This document shows, piece after piece, positions 1 through 7,440 of a DNA stretch of 34,361 nucleotides. The stretch covers positions 1 through 34,361 of the forward strand of contig NZ_JAJCYB010000025.1 of NCBI RefSeq assembly GCF_029263155.1, written 5' to 3'. Position 1 is the first letter of the stretch. The number at the start of each line of letters is the position of its first letter. This DNA comes from Pseudonocardia sp. (lineage in GTDB: Bacteria > Actinomycetota > Actinomycetes > Mycobacteriales > Pseudonocardiaceae). The position numbers and the translations under genes were made by a program. Under the pieces are notes generated by a model, which saw only the letters and a program-made list of their open reading frames with translations, did not search any database and was not told the origin of the DNA.

Positions 1-134
1 GCCGCCGCCCAGCAGGCCCGGCTGCAACTCCCACAGCAGCGGGTGGGGCCAGATCACAGAAGAACACCCGGCCTCCCGCCTGCGACGGATGGGGCCAGAT
101 CAGAGGAGAACTCCGGGGCCAGTTCTGGTTGACA
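1..134. mobile_element. Probable end of an IS21-like insertion sequence (rest lies left of the window)
   Basis: Three copies of GGGGCCAG occur at 45-52, 91-98 and 115-122; the first two extend to GGGGCCAGATCA. The last runs into GGTTGACA, so the outward end on the minus strand reads TGTCAACCAGAACTGGCCCC, starting with TG. Repeated subterminal blocks with a 5'-TG...CA-3' end are typical of IS21-family ends. No transposase reading frame is visible in this short stretch, so the family is a guess and the exact boundary near 134 is inferred. A plain intergenic repeat is the alternative. Confidence 0.4.
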
Positions 135-388
135 CAGCCACGTTGCTGGAGACCGGGTGGGCGCCCCGGCCCCCGCGCCGGCCACGTCTGCCCGCCCGGC
201 CGGTGGACAACCAGCTGACCCTGTTCTGACCGTCCCGGACGGCGGACACACCGTTGCCGGTCCGCAACCCGCCGCGTTCCGCCCTTCCGGCAGGGGGGTG
301 ACCACCGTCTCCTGGTCAGGAGCGTGAGGAATCGGCCGAAGGGGGACTCCTCCCTGTGAGTGGTCCGCGATTCCAGGAGGAGACGAGC
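135..388. other. Gene-free stretch with a possible 3' remnant of a disrupted gene
   Basis: No convincing complete gene is present. One plus-strand frame ends at 229 with the peptide VDNQLTLF, whose QLTLF tail resembles a beta-clamp-binding pentapeptide; this may be the tail of a gene cut by the element to the left, or chance. The last 60 bases hold the leader of the next gene, including an AGGAGG ribosome-binding site at 375-380. Confidence 0.3.
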
Positions 389-1279
389 ATGTCCGACCGT
401 CACGTGGTTCCTGCCGAGTCCGGGTGGCAGGTCGAGAAGGAGAACGCCAAGCGGCCGAGTGCGAAGGCGCCGACCCAGGCCGAGGCCGTGACGCGGGCCG
501 TGGAGATCGTCGCCAACGACGGCGGTGGCCGCGTCGTCGTGCACGGTGCCGACGGCACCATCCGCGAGACCCGCACCGTCACTCCCGACGCCGCCACCGC
601 GGCGCAGGCGGCGGGCGCCACCGCCACCGCCACCGCACGTGGCGCGCAGGCCGCGGCGGGGAAGGCGGCCGACGAGGTCGCGGGCACGGCCGGGGCGGTC
701 GCCGACGACGTCTCGGGCACCGCGAAGAGGTCCGCGGGCAACGCCCGCGACACCGCCACCAGGGCCGCGGACACGACCAGGGACGCAGCAGGCGCCGTCG
801 CCGACGACGTCGCGGACGTCGTCGACGGCCGGACGAGCCCGACCACGGCGGCGAGCATCGCCGCCGGGACCGTCGGCGGCGCCGCCGAGACGATCGGCGA
901 CCGGGCCGCGGACACCGGCCGCGAGATCGCCGACGACGTCGCGACCACGGGCCGACGCGCCCGCGCCGAACTGGCCGGCACCGCGCGGGAGGCCGGCGAC
1001 TCGCTCGTCGACGGCGCGGACCGGGCCGTCGCGGTCGGCGACGGCCTCGGTGACCGGCTGCAGACCGCGTCGCAGCAGGCCGGGAGCACCATCTTCTCGT
1101 TCACCGAGCGCGCCGCGCACCCGCTCGACGCGGCCGCGCGCGCCCTCAACCCGGTGCGCATCGCCGGTCGCACGGCGGGCGTCGTGATCTCCGGGGCGCT
1201 GCACGTGGGCGCGGTCGTCACCCGCAGCGGTACCCGCACGGCGCAGCGGTCGGCCCGGCTCGTCACCGGCCGCCGGTGA
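389..1279 (+). CDS. DUF2188-domain protein with a long Ala-rich helical repeat region
   Basis: The 296-residue protein starts at the ATG at 389, eight bases after a strong AGGAGG; an upstream GTG at 356 has no such site. Residues about 9-58 match DUF2188: a Trp-containing strand, a Thr-x-Ala-Glu-Ala helix start, and a closing VVVHGADGTIRET strand. Residues about 65-230 are Ala/Thr/Asp-rich with recurring ADDV blocks (AVADDVSGTAK, AVADDVADVVDG, EIADDVATTGRR). This is a heptad-like amphipathic pattern as in LEA or apolipoprotein-like proteins. Near the C-terminus GRTAGVVISGALHVGAVV is mildly hydrophobic. No signal peptide is visible. The function is unknown; a stress- or envelope-associated structural role is conceivable. 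A perfect hairpin follows the stop codon, so the gene is probably monocistronic. Confidence 0.85.
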   Translation: MSDRHVVPAESGWQVEKENAKRPSAKAPTQAEAVTRAVEIVANDGGGRVVVHGADGTIRETRTVTPDAATAAQAAGATATATARGAQAAAGKAADEVAGTAGAVADDVSGTAKRSAGNARDTATRAADTTRDAAGAVADDVADVVDGRTSPTTAASIAAGTVGGAAETIGDRAADTGREIADDVATTGRRARAELAGTAREAGDSLVDGADRAVAVGDGLGDRLQTASQQAGSTIFSFTERAAHPLDAAARALNPVRIAGRTAGVVISGALHVGAVVTRSGTRTAQRSARLVTGRR

Positions 1280-1284
1280 GTACC

Positions 1285-1323
1285 GGCGGGTGTGCGGTCT
1301 CGAAGTGAGACCGCACACCCGCC
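1285..1323 (+). terminator. Strong hairpin terminator after the DUF2188 gene
   Basis: A perfect 17-bp inverted repeat (1285-1301 with 1307-1323) surrounds the loop GAAGT and begins 5 bases after the stop codon. There is no U-tract, as is usual in high-GC actinobacteria, so it is called on stem strength and position. Confidence 0.75.
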
Positions 1324-1344
1324 CGGGCGCCCTACCGTGCACGG

Positions 1345-2526
1345 GTGGCGCACTCCCGGCGGGCGACCGGACCCGGTGACGAGCCGATGCTCGCTCGCTG
1401 GGGCAGCGAGCACCCCTCGGCGCCGCTCGTCGTCGTCCTGCACGGCAACGGCACCAGCGAGCACTCGATGATCGAGATCTCGCCGTGGCTGCCGCACGGG
1501 CCCGTCGCGTACGCGGCGGTCCGGGGGCCGTTCCAGGACGCCACCGGTTACAGCTGGTACCTCGACGGGTCCGACATCCTCCCCACCTGCGCGTGGCTGG
1601 AGGGCTGGCTCGACACCGAGGGCGATCCGGAACGCCCGGTGTTGCTGGTCGGCTTCCGCGAGGGCGTCACCGTCGCCGCCGCCCTGATGCTGTCGGCGCC
1701 GCACCGGTTCGCGGGTGGCGTTCTGATCTACGGCGCGCTCCCGTTCGACGTGGACCTCCCGCTGCGCCGCGGGCGGCTGTCGGGGATGCCGGTGTTCCTC
1801 GCCCACGGCACCGACGACCCCCGCACTCCCGCCGCGTTGCTCGCCCGGACCGGCGCGTGGCTGGCCCGGGAGAGCGGGGCACCGCTGTGGAACGTGCGCG
1901 TGCCCGGCGGCGCCCAGCTCGCGGGCGAGGTCGTCGGCGCCGTCGGGACCTGGCTCGGCGACCGGCTCGACCACCTGCGCGCCCACGGCGAGAACCCGTT
2001 GCCCGACGGCGACGCGCCGCCGTGGCCGACGGTGCCGGGCGGCACGCTGCCCCACCGCGACGGCGGGCCGCCGATCGTGACCGAGCGGATCCCGCAGCAC
2101 CAGGAGTCCTCGCGCTCCGGCGGCCCGTTGACCGCACGCCTGTGGGACCGCCTCGCGGCCCTCGACGGTGTGGAGACGGCGCCCGCGGCGGTCGGCGTCG
2201 AGGGGACGCGGTCGCTCCTGCTGGACCGCGCGGTCGCCACCGGCCCGGACGGCGCGTACCTGATGCCCGAGCTCGGCGAGTTCGCCCACCAGCATCCCGA
2301 CCCGGACGGCAGCGTGCACGCCGTCCTTCCCGACGCCCTGGCCTACGACGCGATCGCCAAGGGCTGGGCGGTGCCGCACCCGCTGGCCGGGCTGCGCGTC
2401 AGCCCGGGGGCGGTGCTGGTGGCGGCGCCGCGTGACGTCGGCGAGGTGGAGACCGTCGCCGGCATCGTCGCCGCGTCGCACCGGTACGCCACGGGTGGCC
2501 TCGCGTCGGATGACCGAAACATCTGA
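1345..2526 (+). CDS. Alpha/beta-hydrolase-like domain fused to a luciferase-family (DUF5519-type) domain; hydrolase site degenerate
   Basis: The protein has 393 residues from the GTG at 1345; MLARW at residue 15 is an alternative start. Residues about 25-205 follow the phospholipase/carboxylesterase fold, with VVVLHGNGTSEH near the start and FLAHGTDDPRTP for the acidic residue. The nucleophile elbow, normally GFSxG, reads GFREG with Arg at 105. The PGGH motif that carries the catalytic His reads PGGAQ with Ala at 190. Both key residues are therefore missing, and the domain is probably not an active serine hydrolase. Residues about 258-385 match the luciferase-family domain, including EFAHQHPDPDGSVHAVLP, GWAVPHPLAG and APRDVGEVE. 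The same pairing is known in other actinobacterial proteins, without an established role. It may act as a binding or scaffold protein; this is inference. Confidence 0.85.
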   Translation: MAHSRRATGPGDEPMLARWGSEHPSAPLVVVLHGNGTSEHSMIEISPWLPHGPVAYAAVRGPFQDATGYSWYLDGSDILPTCAWLEGWLDTEGDPERPVLLVGFREGVTVAAALMLSAPHRFAGGVLIYGALPFDVDLPLRRGRLSGMPVFLAHGTDDPRTPAALLARTGAWLARESGAPLWNVRVPGGAQLAGEVVGAVGTWLGDRLDHLRAHGENPLPDGDAPPWPTVPGGTLPHRDGGPPIVTERIPQHQESSRSGGPLTARLWDRLAALDGVETAPAAVGVEGTRSLLLDRAVATGPDGAYLMPELGEFAHQHPDPDGSVHAVLPDALAYDAIAKGWAVPHPLAGLRVSPGAVLVAAPRDVGEVETVAGIVAASHRYATGGLASDDRNI

Positions 2527-2572
2527 TTCGTGTCGATCGAGTAGGACCACGACCACGATCGAGGGAGCACCG

Positions 2573-2854
2573 ATGCCCGACGACGACGCCGTCTCACGTG
2601 CCGCCCGGACCGCGACCGCATCGGCGCGTCGCCGTCTGGGGTCGGCCCGCAGCCAGATCGGCTCGGCCCGCAAGGCGTTCTCCGTGCCGGTGGGGATCCT
2701 GTCGTGGAACTCGATCGGGGACCTGCTGAAGAGGCACGAGGGCTGTGCGGGCGACTACCGCGCGCTGCAGGAGGCGCTGGACGCTGCCGATGCAGCCGTC
2801 GCACGAGCGGAGGCGGCCTGCGCCGGGCTCGACAAGGCGGCGGGCCGCGGCTGA
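2573..2854 (+). CDS. Small hypothetical protein, Arg/Ala-rich with a C-terminal helix
   Basis: The ATG at 2573 follows GAGGGAG at a good distance and opens a 93-residue frame with strong third-position GC. The N-terminal half is basic and Ala/Ser-rich (SARRRLGSARSQIGSARK); the C-terminal half looks like an amphipathic helical hairpin (residues about 55-90) with two Cys residues. No membrane segment, signal peptide or family is recognised. It lies 46 bases after the hydrolase-like gene on the same strand and could be co-transcribed. Confidence 0.6.
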   Translation: MPDDDAVSRAARTATASARRRLGSARSQIGSARKAFSVPVGILSWNSIGDLLKRHEGCAGDYRALQEALDAADAAVARAEAACAGLDKAAGRG

Positions 2855-2912
2855 CGGCGCAAGGTGCCGGTGGTGATGACGCGCGCCCCGCGCACGCTTA
2901 ATGCCAGACGTG

Positions 2913-2940
2913 ACTTATATAAATCAGGAGTGGTTTAGTT
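2913..2940 (+). promoter_or_regulatory. AT-rich promoter-like patch upstream of the AHSA1 gene
   Basis: The block from ACTTATATAAATC to GGTTTAGTT is strikingly AT-rich for this sequence and contains TATATAA, a plausible -10 region. It lies about 55 bases upstream of the ATG at 2996. AHSA1 genes are often autoregulated together with an ArsR gene, but no such gene is present here. Confidence 0.4.
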
Positions 2941-2995
2941 CGGGCTGCGCGCGGGGACCGGGTCGGCCCCGGGGTGATTCATCAGCGAGGGGGAC

Positions 2996-3457
2996 ATGAC
3001 GATGAAGGATGTACTCGACGAACTGGCCGCCGCCCGCCGGAAGATGGGCACGGCGACCCTGCCCGCCGGTGAGGCCTACACTATGGAGCTGAGGCGTCGC
3101 TACGACGCGCACCTCGACGACGTGTGGGACGCCATCACCAGCCCCGAGCGGCTGAGCCGCTGGCTGAAGCCGGTCACCGGTGACCTGCGCCCCGGCGCCG
3201 GCGGCGTCGGCTGGGACCTGCACCTCCTCGCACTCGCCAGGTTCCCGGGCGACGGCGAGGTTCTTGACCACGAGGAGTTCCCGACATCGCCCGCCGGACA
3301 CGAGTTCAGCCGGCGCAGCGCCGCCGCCTGGGGCGAGGCCCACCTGGCCGGCGGGGGCGAACCGGACCACGTCGCGGCCGCGGTCGAGGCCACCACCGCG
3401 TTCTACCTGCCCACCGGGGACGCGTCGGCCCGGGCGAGCGGGTCGACGCTGAACTGA
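2996..3457 (+). CDS. SRPBCC/AHSA1-family protein with an internal deletion
   Basis: The 153-residue frame starts at the ATG at 2996, just after GAGGGGGAC. The N-terminus is classic AHSA1 (LRRRYDAHLDDVWDAITSP, then RLSRWLKPVTGDLRPG). The sequence then jumps at residues about 66-70 to AGGVGWDLHLLALA, a motif normally near the end of the fold in this family. The central strands, usually about 70 residues with a GGRY-type strand, a WEYGG-type strand and an HTAH-type motif, are missing without loss of frame. The C-terminal helix (EATTAFY) is kept. Without the central sheet the START-like cavity cannot form normally, so the gene is probably decaying although open. The family comparison is from memory; the junction is near 3191-3205. 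Confidence 0.7.
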   Translation: MTMKDVLDELAAARRKMGTATLPAGEAYTMELRRRYDAHLDDVWDAITSPERLSRWLKPVTGDLRPGAGGVGWDLHLLALARFPGDGEVLDHEEFPTSPAGHEFSRRSAAAWGEAHLAGGGEPDHVAAAVEATTAFYLPTGDASARASGSTLN

Positions 3458-3481
3458 GGGCCGCGTAGACCCACCGGAGCG

Positions 3482-3607
3482 GCGGTCTCAGCGGTCAGCC
3501 GCCGAGCGCACCAGCTGCGCCCCGGCAGCCCGGTCGAGCTCACCTTCGCGTTCGGTCTCGACGGGGACGGGCGGATCACGCGACTGACGATCCGGCCGGA
3601 CGCCTGA
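3482..3607 (+). pseudogene. Gene tail resembling the C-terminus of an NTF2/SnoaL-like or related protein
   Basis: In the same frame as the preceding gene, but after its stop, the sequence reads HQLRPGSPVELTFAFGLD and continues GDGRITRLTIRPDA to a stop at 3605-3607. The pattern of alternating strand residues around a DGDGRI turn looks like the last two strands of a small alpha+beta protein. No start codon or ribosome-binding site is present. It is most likely the remnant of a deleted gene, consistent with the deletion scar in the gene just upstream. Confidence 0.35.
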
Positions 3608-3633
3608 TCGGGGCCGGAAGGAGCGGTGGCGCG

Positions 3634-4743
3634 TCAGTCGGTGAGGTCCAGCGCGTAGTCGGGGTACCAGCCGCCCGCGGGCGGGTCCTCGCCGCGGCAC
3701 GCACCGTCCGACTCGCCCGGCCGTTTGATCCACAGCAGGGCGTCGACCAGCGGGTCGCCGGTGTCGGTGGTGGGCGGCTCGCCGATCTCGCGGTCCGGCG
3801 GGTTGCACCACGCCGGGCCCTCGTCGACCTCGGGCTCGGTGGCGGCGCCGTTGCGGCTGGTGTCGACGACGAAGTGCGCGCCGCCGAGCCGTTCGGAGAT
3901 CGCGGTGCCGTACTCGATGTTCTCCTCGGTGGAGATGAAGTTCGAGACGTTGAGCGCGAACCCGGCGGCCTCGCGCACGCCGGCGCGGTCGAGGGCGTCG
4001 GCGATCACGTCGACGTCCGGGACGTACTGCGGATGCCCGGCGTCGACGTACACGTCCGCGCCCGCATCGCCGAGCACTTCGACCGCGTCGGCGAGCAACC
4101 CGTACCGCCCGGCGTCTCGGGTGCAGCCGGAGATTTGCTGCGGGATCGCGTCCGGCTCGAGCACCAGCAGCGGCACGCTGTCACCGAAGCCCGACGCGAG
4201 CTCCGCCACCCACTCGCGGTACTCCGCCGCGCCCCCGGCCCCACCGCCGGAGTAGCTGCCGCAGTCGCGGTTCGGGATGTTGTAGGCGACCAGCAGCGGC
4301 CGCGCCCGGGCCGCCCGCGCGCGTGTCACGTACTCCGCCACCTGCGCGCCCACCTCGGAGGGATCGGCGCTCACCCACAGCGGCTGGGGCTGCGAGGCGA
4401 TGCGGTCGACCCGCTCGGCGTCCTCGACGCGGCCCTGGTCGAGCCACTCCCGCACCTGCTGCGCGGCCGGGGTGGTCGGGTCGACGTAGAACGGTGACGG
4501 ATCGCCGAGCCCGGGCCCGCTGCGGGCCCGCTGCGACGACGGGACCGCCTCGCAGGCCCGCGCGGCCACCGGCGTGCACGGCGCCCCGGGCCGTTCGGCA
4601 GCACCGGACGCGGCAGCACCGGACGCGGCAGCACCGGACGCGGAAGCACCGGACGCGGCAGCACCGGACGCGGCAGCACCGGGCACGGGGCCGACCGCGA
4701 CCGCGACGACCACGGCGAGGACCGCCGCCACTGTGCTGCCCAC
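3634..4743 (-). CDS. Secreted glycoside hydrolase family 6 (endoglucanase/cellobiohydrolase)
   Basis: The 369-residue protein has an N-terminal hydrophobic segment (VAAVLAVVVAVAVG) fitting a Sec signal peptide, then a low-complexity ASGAA repeat linker (residues about 22-50) and a GH6 catalytic domain (about 80-365). Family landmarks are visible: YVDPTTPAAQQ at the start, YNIPNRDCGSYSGGG with the conserved Asp, LVLEPDAIPQ with the proposed catalytic acid, VDTSRNG, and WIKRPGESDG near the end. It should cleave beta-1,4-glucan outside the cell. Cys residues at RDC/SGC and WCNPP/GACRG fit the two usual disulfides. No separate carbohydrate-binding module is present. It lies 114 bases downstream of the acyl-CoA synthetase on the same strand, with no evident functional link. 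Confidence 0.93.
   Translation of the reverse strand: MGSTVAAVLAVVVAVAVGPVPGAAASGAAASGASASGAAASGAAASGAAERPGAPCTPVAARACEAVPSSQRARSGPGLGDPSPFYVDPTTPAAQQVREWLDQGRVEDAERVDRIASQPQPLWVSADPSEVGAQVAEYVTRARAARARPLLVAYNIPNRDCGSYSGGGAGGAAEYREWVAELASGFGDSVPLLVLEPDAIPQQISGCTRDAGRYGLLADAVEVLGDAGADVYVDAGHPQYVPDVDVIADALDRAGVREAAGFALNVSNFISTEENIEYGTAISERLGGAHFVVDTSRNGAATEPEVDEGPAWCNPPDREIGEPPTTDTGDPLVDALLWIKRPGESDGACRGEDPPAGGWYPDYALDLTD
4597..4686 (-). repeat. Six 15-bp tandem repeats encoding the GH6 linker
   Basis: Units of GGCAGCACCGGACGC repeat six times with few changes (the fourth begins GGAAGC, the last ends GGGCAC). They encode the ASGAA repeats between the signal peptide and the catalytic domain. 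The copy number is a multiple of five residues and is likely to vary between strains. Confidence 0.85.
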
Positions 4744-4857
4744 CCGCCGACCCCTCCCCTGCGACGCCCGCAGGATCGCAGAGCGGTCGGCCGCCGGGGG
4801 TGGGTCCGGGAATGTTCGGGCGGATCGGTGGACACCCGATCGGAGGGCGCGAAGGCA

Positions 4858-6366
4858 TCAGGGCAGGTTGTCGCGCAACACCCGCTTGAGCAGCTTGCCC
4901 GACTGGTTGCGCGGCAGCTCGTCGACCAGGTAAACGTGCTTGGGCCGCTTGAAACCGGCGAGTCGGTCGCGCGTGTGCGCGATCAGCTCCTCGGGCGTCA
5001 CCGGTTCCTTGACGACGACGAACGCCGTGACGGCCTCGATCCAGCGGTCGTCGGGCGTGCCGATGACGGCCACCTCGGCCACCGCGGGATGGGTGTAGAT
5101 CGCGTCCTCCACCTCCCGCGAGGCCACCAGCACCCCGCCGGTGTTGATCACGTCCTTGATCCGGTCGACGACGGTGATGTAGCCCTCGGCGTCGATGCGC
5201 ACGAGGTCGCCGGAGTGGAACCAGCCGTCACGGAAGGCCTCGGCGGTCTCCTCGGGTTTGTCCCAGTAGCCCTCGCACAGCTGCGGCGACCGGTAGACGA
5301 CCTCGCCGATCTCCCCCGCCGCGACGTCGTTGCCCTCGCCGTCGACGACCCGGATCTCGACGAACAGCACCGAACGGCCGCAGGACTCGGGCCGGTCGGC
5401 GTGCTCGGCCGGGCCGAGCGAGGTGGCCAGCGGCCCGATCTCGGACTGCCCGAACAGGTTGTAGAACCCCAGCCCGGGCAGGGCCTTCTGCAGCCGCTGC
5501 AGCACCGGCTGCGGCATGATCGACGCGCCGTAGAACGCCTTGCGCAGCGACGACAGGTCGCGGGTGGCGAAATCGGGATGCTGGGACAGGGGCACCCAGA
5601 CCGTGGGGGCGAGGAACACCGCGCCGATGCGCATCTCCTCGACGAGACGCAGCACCTCGGGGACGTCGGGGGCCTCCATCAGGTGGTTCGTGGCGCCCAC
5701 CGCGAGGTAGGGCAGCAGGAACACGTGCATGCCGGCCGAGTGGTAGAGCGGCATCGGGTGCAGCGGGTCGTCGGACTCGTGGCACTCCAGCGCGAGGATC
5801 GACGAGACGTACTCGTGCACCAGCGCGCGATGGGTCATCATCGCGCCCTTGGGCCGCGAGGTGGTGCCGGAGGTGTAGAGCAGCTGCACGAGGTCGGTGT
5901 CGGCCACTCCGACGTCGATCTCGGGGACGTCGCCGGTCGACGCGCGGGCGAGCAGCGAGTCGTCGGTGTCGCGCAGGGGCAGCCGGTACTCGATCTCCAG
6001 GCCGGTCGCGGCGACGTGCTCGGCGAGGGACGGGTCGACGAGCACCGCGCGGCTGCCCGACTGCTCCAGCAGGTAGGCCAGCTCGTCGCCGACCAGCGCG
6101 TAGTTGATCGGGACGTGCACGAGCCCGGCCCGGGCGCAGCCCAGGAACGCGAGCAGGTAGGCGTCGGAGTTGCGACCGTAGGTGGCGACGCGGTCCCCGG
6201 CGCCCAGCCCCATCGCCAGCAGCGTGGCCGCGGCGCGGGTGACGGCGTCGTCGAGCTCGCGGTAGCTCCAGCGGCGGTCGGCGAACAGCAGCGCCGTGCG
6301 GTCGGGGTGGCGCGCGGCGCTGCGGCGCAGCACGCCGTCGACGGTGCTGGAACGGGTGGTGATCAT
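4858..6366 (-). CDS. Fatty-acyl/acyl-CoA synthetase (AMP-forming, FadD-like)
   Basis: The 502-residue member of the ANL superfamily is full length. The ATP-binding P-loop is YTSGTTSRPKG (residues about 160-170). Later motifs include YNLFGQSEIGP, the hinge region GWFHSGDLVRIDAEGY, and the C-terminal LPRNQSGKLLKR with the catalytic Lys. PMPLYHSAGMHVF is typical of the medium/long-chain acyl-CoA ligase branch. It activates a carboxylic acid to an acyl-adenylate and then to the CoA thioester; the exact substrate cannot be read from the sequence. The start is an ATG at 6366. The divergent kinase gene begins 86 bases away, so both share a short promoter region. Confidence 0.92.
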   Translation of the reverse strand: MITTRSSTVDGVLRRSAARHPDRTALLFADRRWSYRELDDAVTRAAATLLAMGLGAGDRVATYGRNSDAYLLAFLGCARAGLVHVPINYALVGDELAYLLEQSGSRAVLVDPSLAEHVAATGLEIEYRLPLRDTDDSLLARASTGDVPEIDVGVADTDLVQLLYTSGTTSRPKGAMMTHRALVHEYVSSILALECHESDDPLHPMPLYHSAGMHVFLLPYLAVGATNHLMEAPDVPEVLRLVEEMRIGAVFLAPTVWVPLSQHPDFATRDLSSLRKAFYGASIMPQPVLQRLQKALPGLGFYNLFGQSEIGPLATSLGPAEHADRPESCGRSVLFVEIRVVDGEGNDVAAGEIGEVVYRSPQLCEGYWDKPEETAEAFRDGWFHSGDLVRIDAEGYITVVDRIKDVINTGGVLVASREVEDAIYTHPAVAEVAVIGTPDDRWIEAVTAFVVVKEPVTPEELIAHTRDRLAGFKRPKHVYLVDELPRNQSGKLLKRVLRDNLP

Positions 6367-6452
6367 GTGGACGGTCCTTCCGATCGGCCGGGCGTGAGGA
6401 TCTTCGCATCCCGTTCGCGCATGAAACCCCCCATCGGGGGAACGGACGGGGC

Positions 6453-7433
6453 GTGAGTGATGCGGAGGGGCGCGTCGTGGGGGGCCGCTACCGGCTCGGA
6501 TCGGTGATCGGGATCGGGTCGTCGGCGGTGGTGCACCGCGCCCGTGACCTCGTCGGCGGCGCCCCTGTCGCGGTGAAGGTCTTCCATACGGGCACCGCCG
6601 ACGACCTGCGACAGCATCGCCGCGAGGTCGAGGCGCTCTCCCGGATGCGCCATCCCGGGCTGGTCGCCCTGCGTGCCGACGGGCTCGAGGACGGGGCCCC
6701 GTACGTGGTGACCGACCTGGTCGAGGGGCCCACGCTGGCCGAGCGGATCGGGGCGGGGCCGCTACCGCCCGAGCAGGTCCGCCGCCTGGCCGCCGAGCTG
6801 GCGGCCGCGCTCGCGCACGTGCACGCGGGCGGGATCGTGCACCGCGATGTGAAGCCCGCGAACGTCCTGCTCGACGACGACGACGGCGGCCGCGCCCGAC
6901 TCACCGACTTCGGCATCGCGAAGGCCGTCGCCTGCGCCGTCGTGACCGAGGCCGGGCTGGTCGTCGGTACCGCCGCGTTCCTGGCTCCCGAGCAGGCCCG
7001 CGGCGCTGCGGTGGGGCCGGCCGCCGACATGTACGCGCTCGGGCTCGTGCTGCTGGAGGCCCTGACCGCCCGCCGCGAGTACCCCGGTCAGGCCGTGGAG
7101 TCGGCCACCGCGCGGCTGCACCGCAACCCGGTCGTCCCCGACGGGCTCCCTGGCGGGCTGACCGCTCTCATCCGTGCTCTGACCTGCGCCGACCCCGAGA
7201 TGCGACCGACCGCGGCGGAGGTCGTCGCCCAGCTCGAACGGCCTGTCCCGGTGCCGCGCCGTGGGGGCGTACACCGCCGCCCGCGGCGCCGCGGCCCGGT
7301 GACCGTCGCCGTGTCGGCGCTGGGGGTGGCCGCCGCCGGGTCGACCGCTGTCATGATCGGCTGTCTCGGCACCGCGGGGCCGGCACCGGCGGTCGGCCGG
7401 ACGCCTCCGAGCGCGGTCACGGTGGGCCGCTGA
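6453..7433 (+). CDS. Membrane-associated Ser/Thr protein kinase (PknB-like, short form)
   Basis: The 326-residue protein starts at the GTG at 6453. The kinase domain spans residues about 12-260: Gly loop GIGSSAVVHRARD, Lys in VAVKVF, catalytic loop HRDVKPANVLL, DFGIAKAV, and GTAAFLAPEQARG as activation segment and APE motif. All catalytic residues are present. A basic stretch (VHRRPRRRGP) precedes one predicted membrane helix (VTVAVSALGVAAAGSTAVMI) and a short outer tail of about 25 residues. There is no PASTA or other sensor domain. It lies divergent to the acyl-CoA synthetase and convergent with the methyltransferase, so its target is unknown. Confidence 0.92.
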   Translation: MSDAEGRVVGGRYRLGSVIGIGSSAVVHRARDLVGGAPVAVKVFHTGTADDLRQHRREVEALSRMRHPGLVALRADGLEDGAPYVVTDLVEGPTLAERIGAGPLPPEQVRRLAAELAAALAHVHAGGIVHRDVKPANVLLDDDDGGRARLTDFGIAKAVACAVVTEAGLVVGTAAFLAPEQARGAAVGPAADMYALGLVLLEALTARREYPGQAVESATARLHRNPVVPDGLPGGLTALIRALTCADPEMRPTAAEVVAQLERPVPVPRRGGVHRRPRRRGPVTVAVSALGVAAAGSTAVMIGCLGTAGPAPAVGRTPPSAVTVGR

Positions 7434-7440
7434 GCGGGGT

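Noticed and set aside
54..305. Small minus-strand frame near the left edge
   Set aside because: It crosses the IS-like end, has no ribosome-binding site and a low-complexity Pro/Ala/Gly composition.
400..2673. Minus-strand frame of about 757 codons opposite the DUF2188 and luciferase-fusion genes
   Set aside because: It has no recognisable domains and only mirrors the codon pattern of the plus-strand genes.
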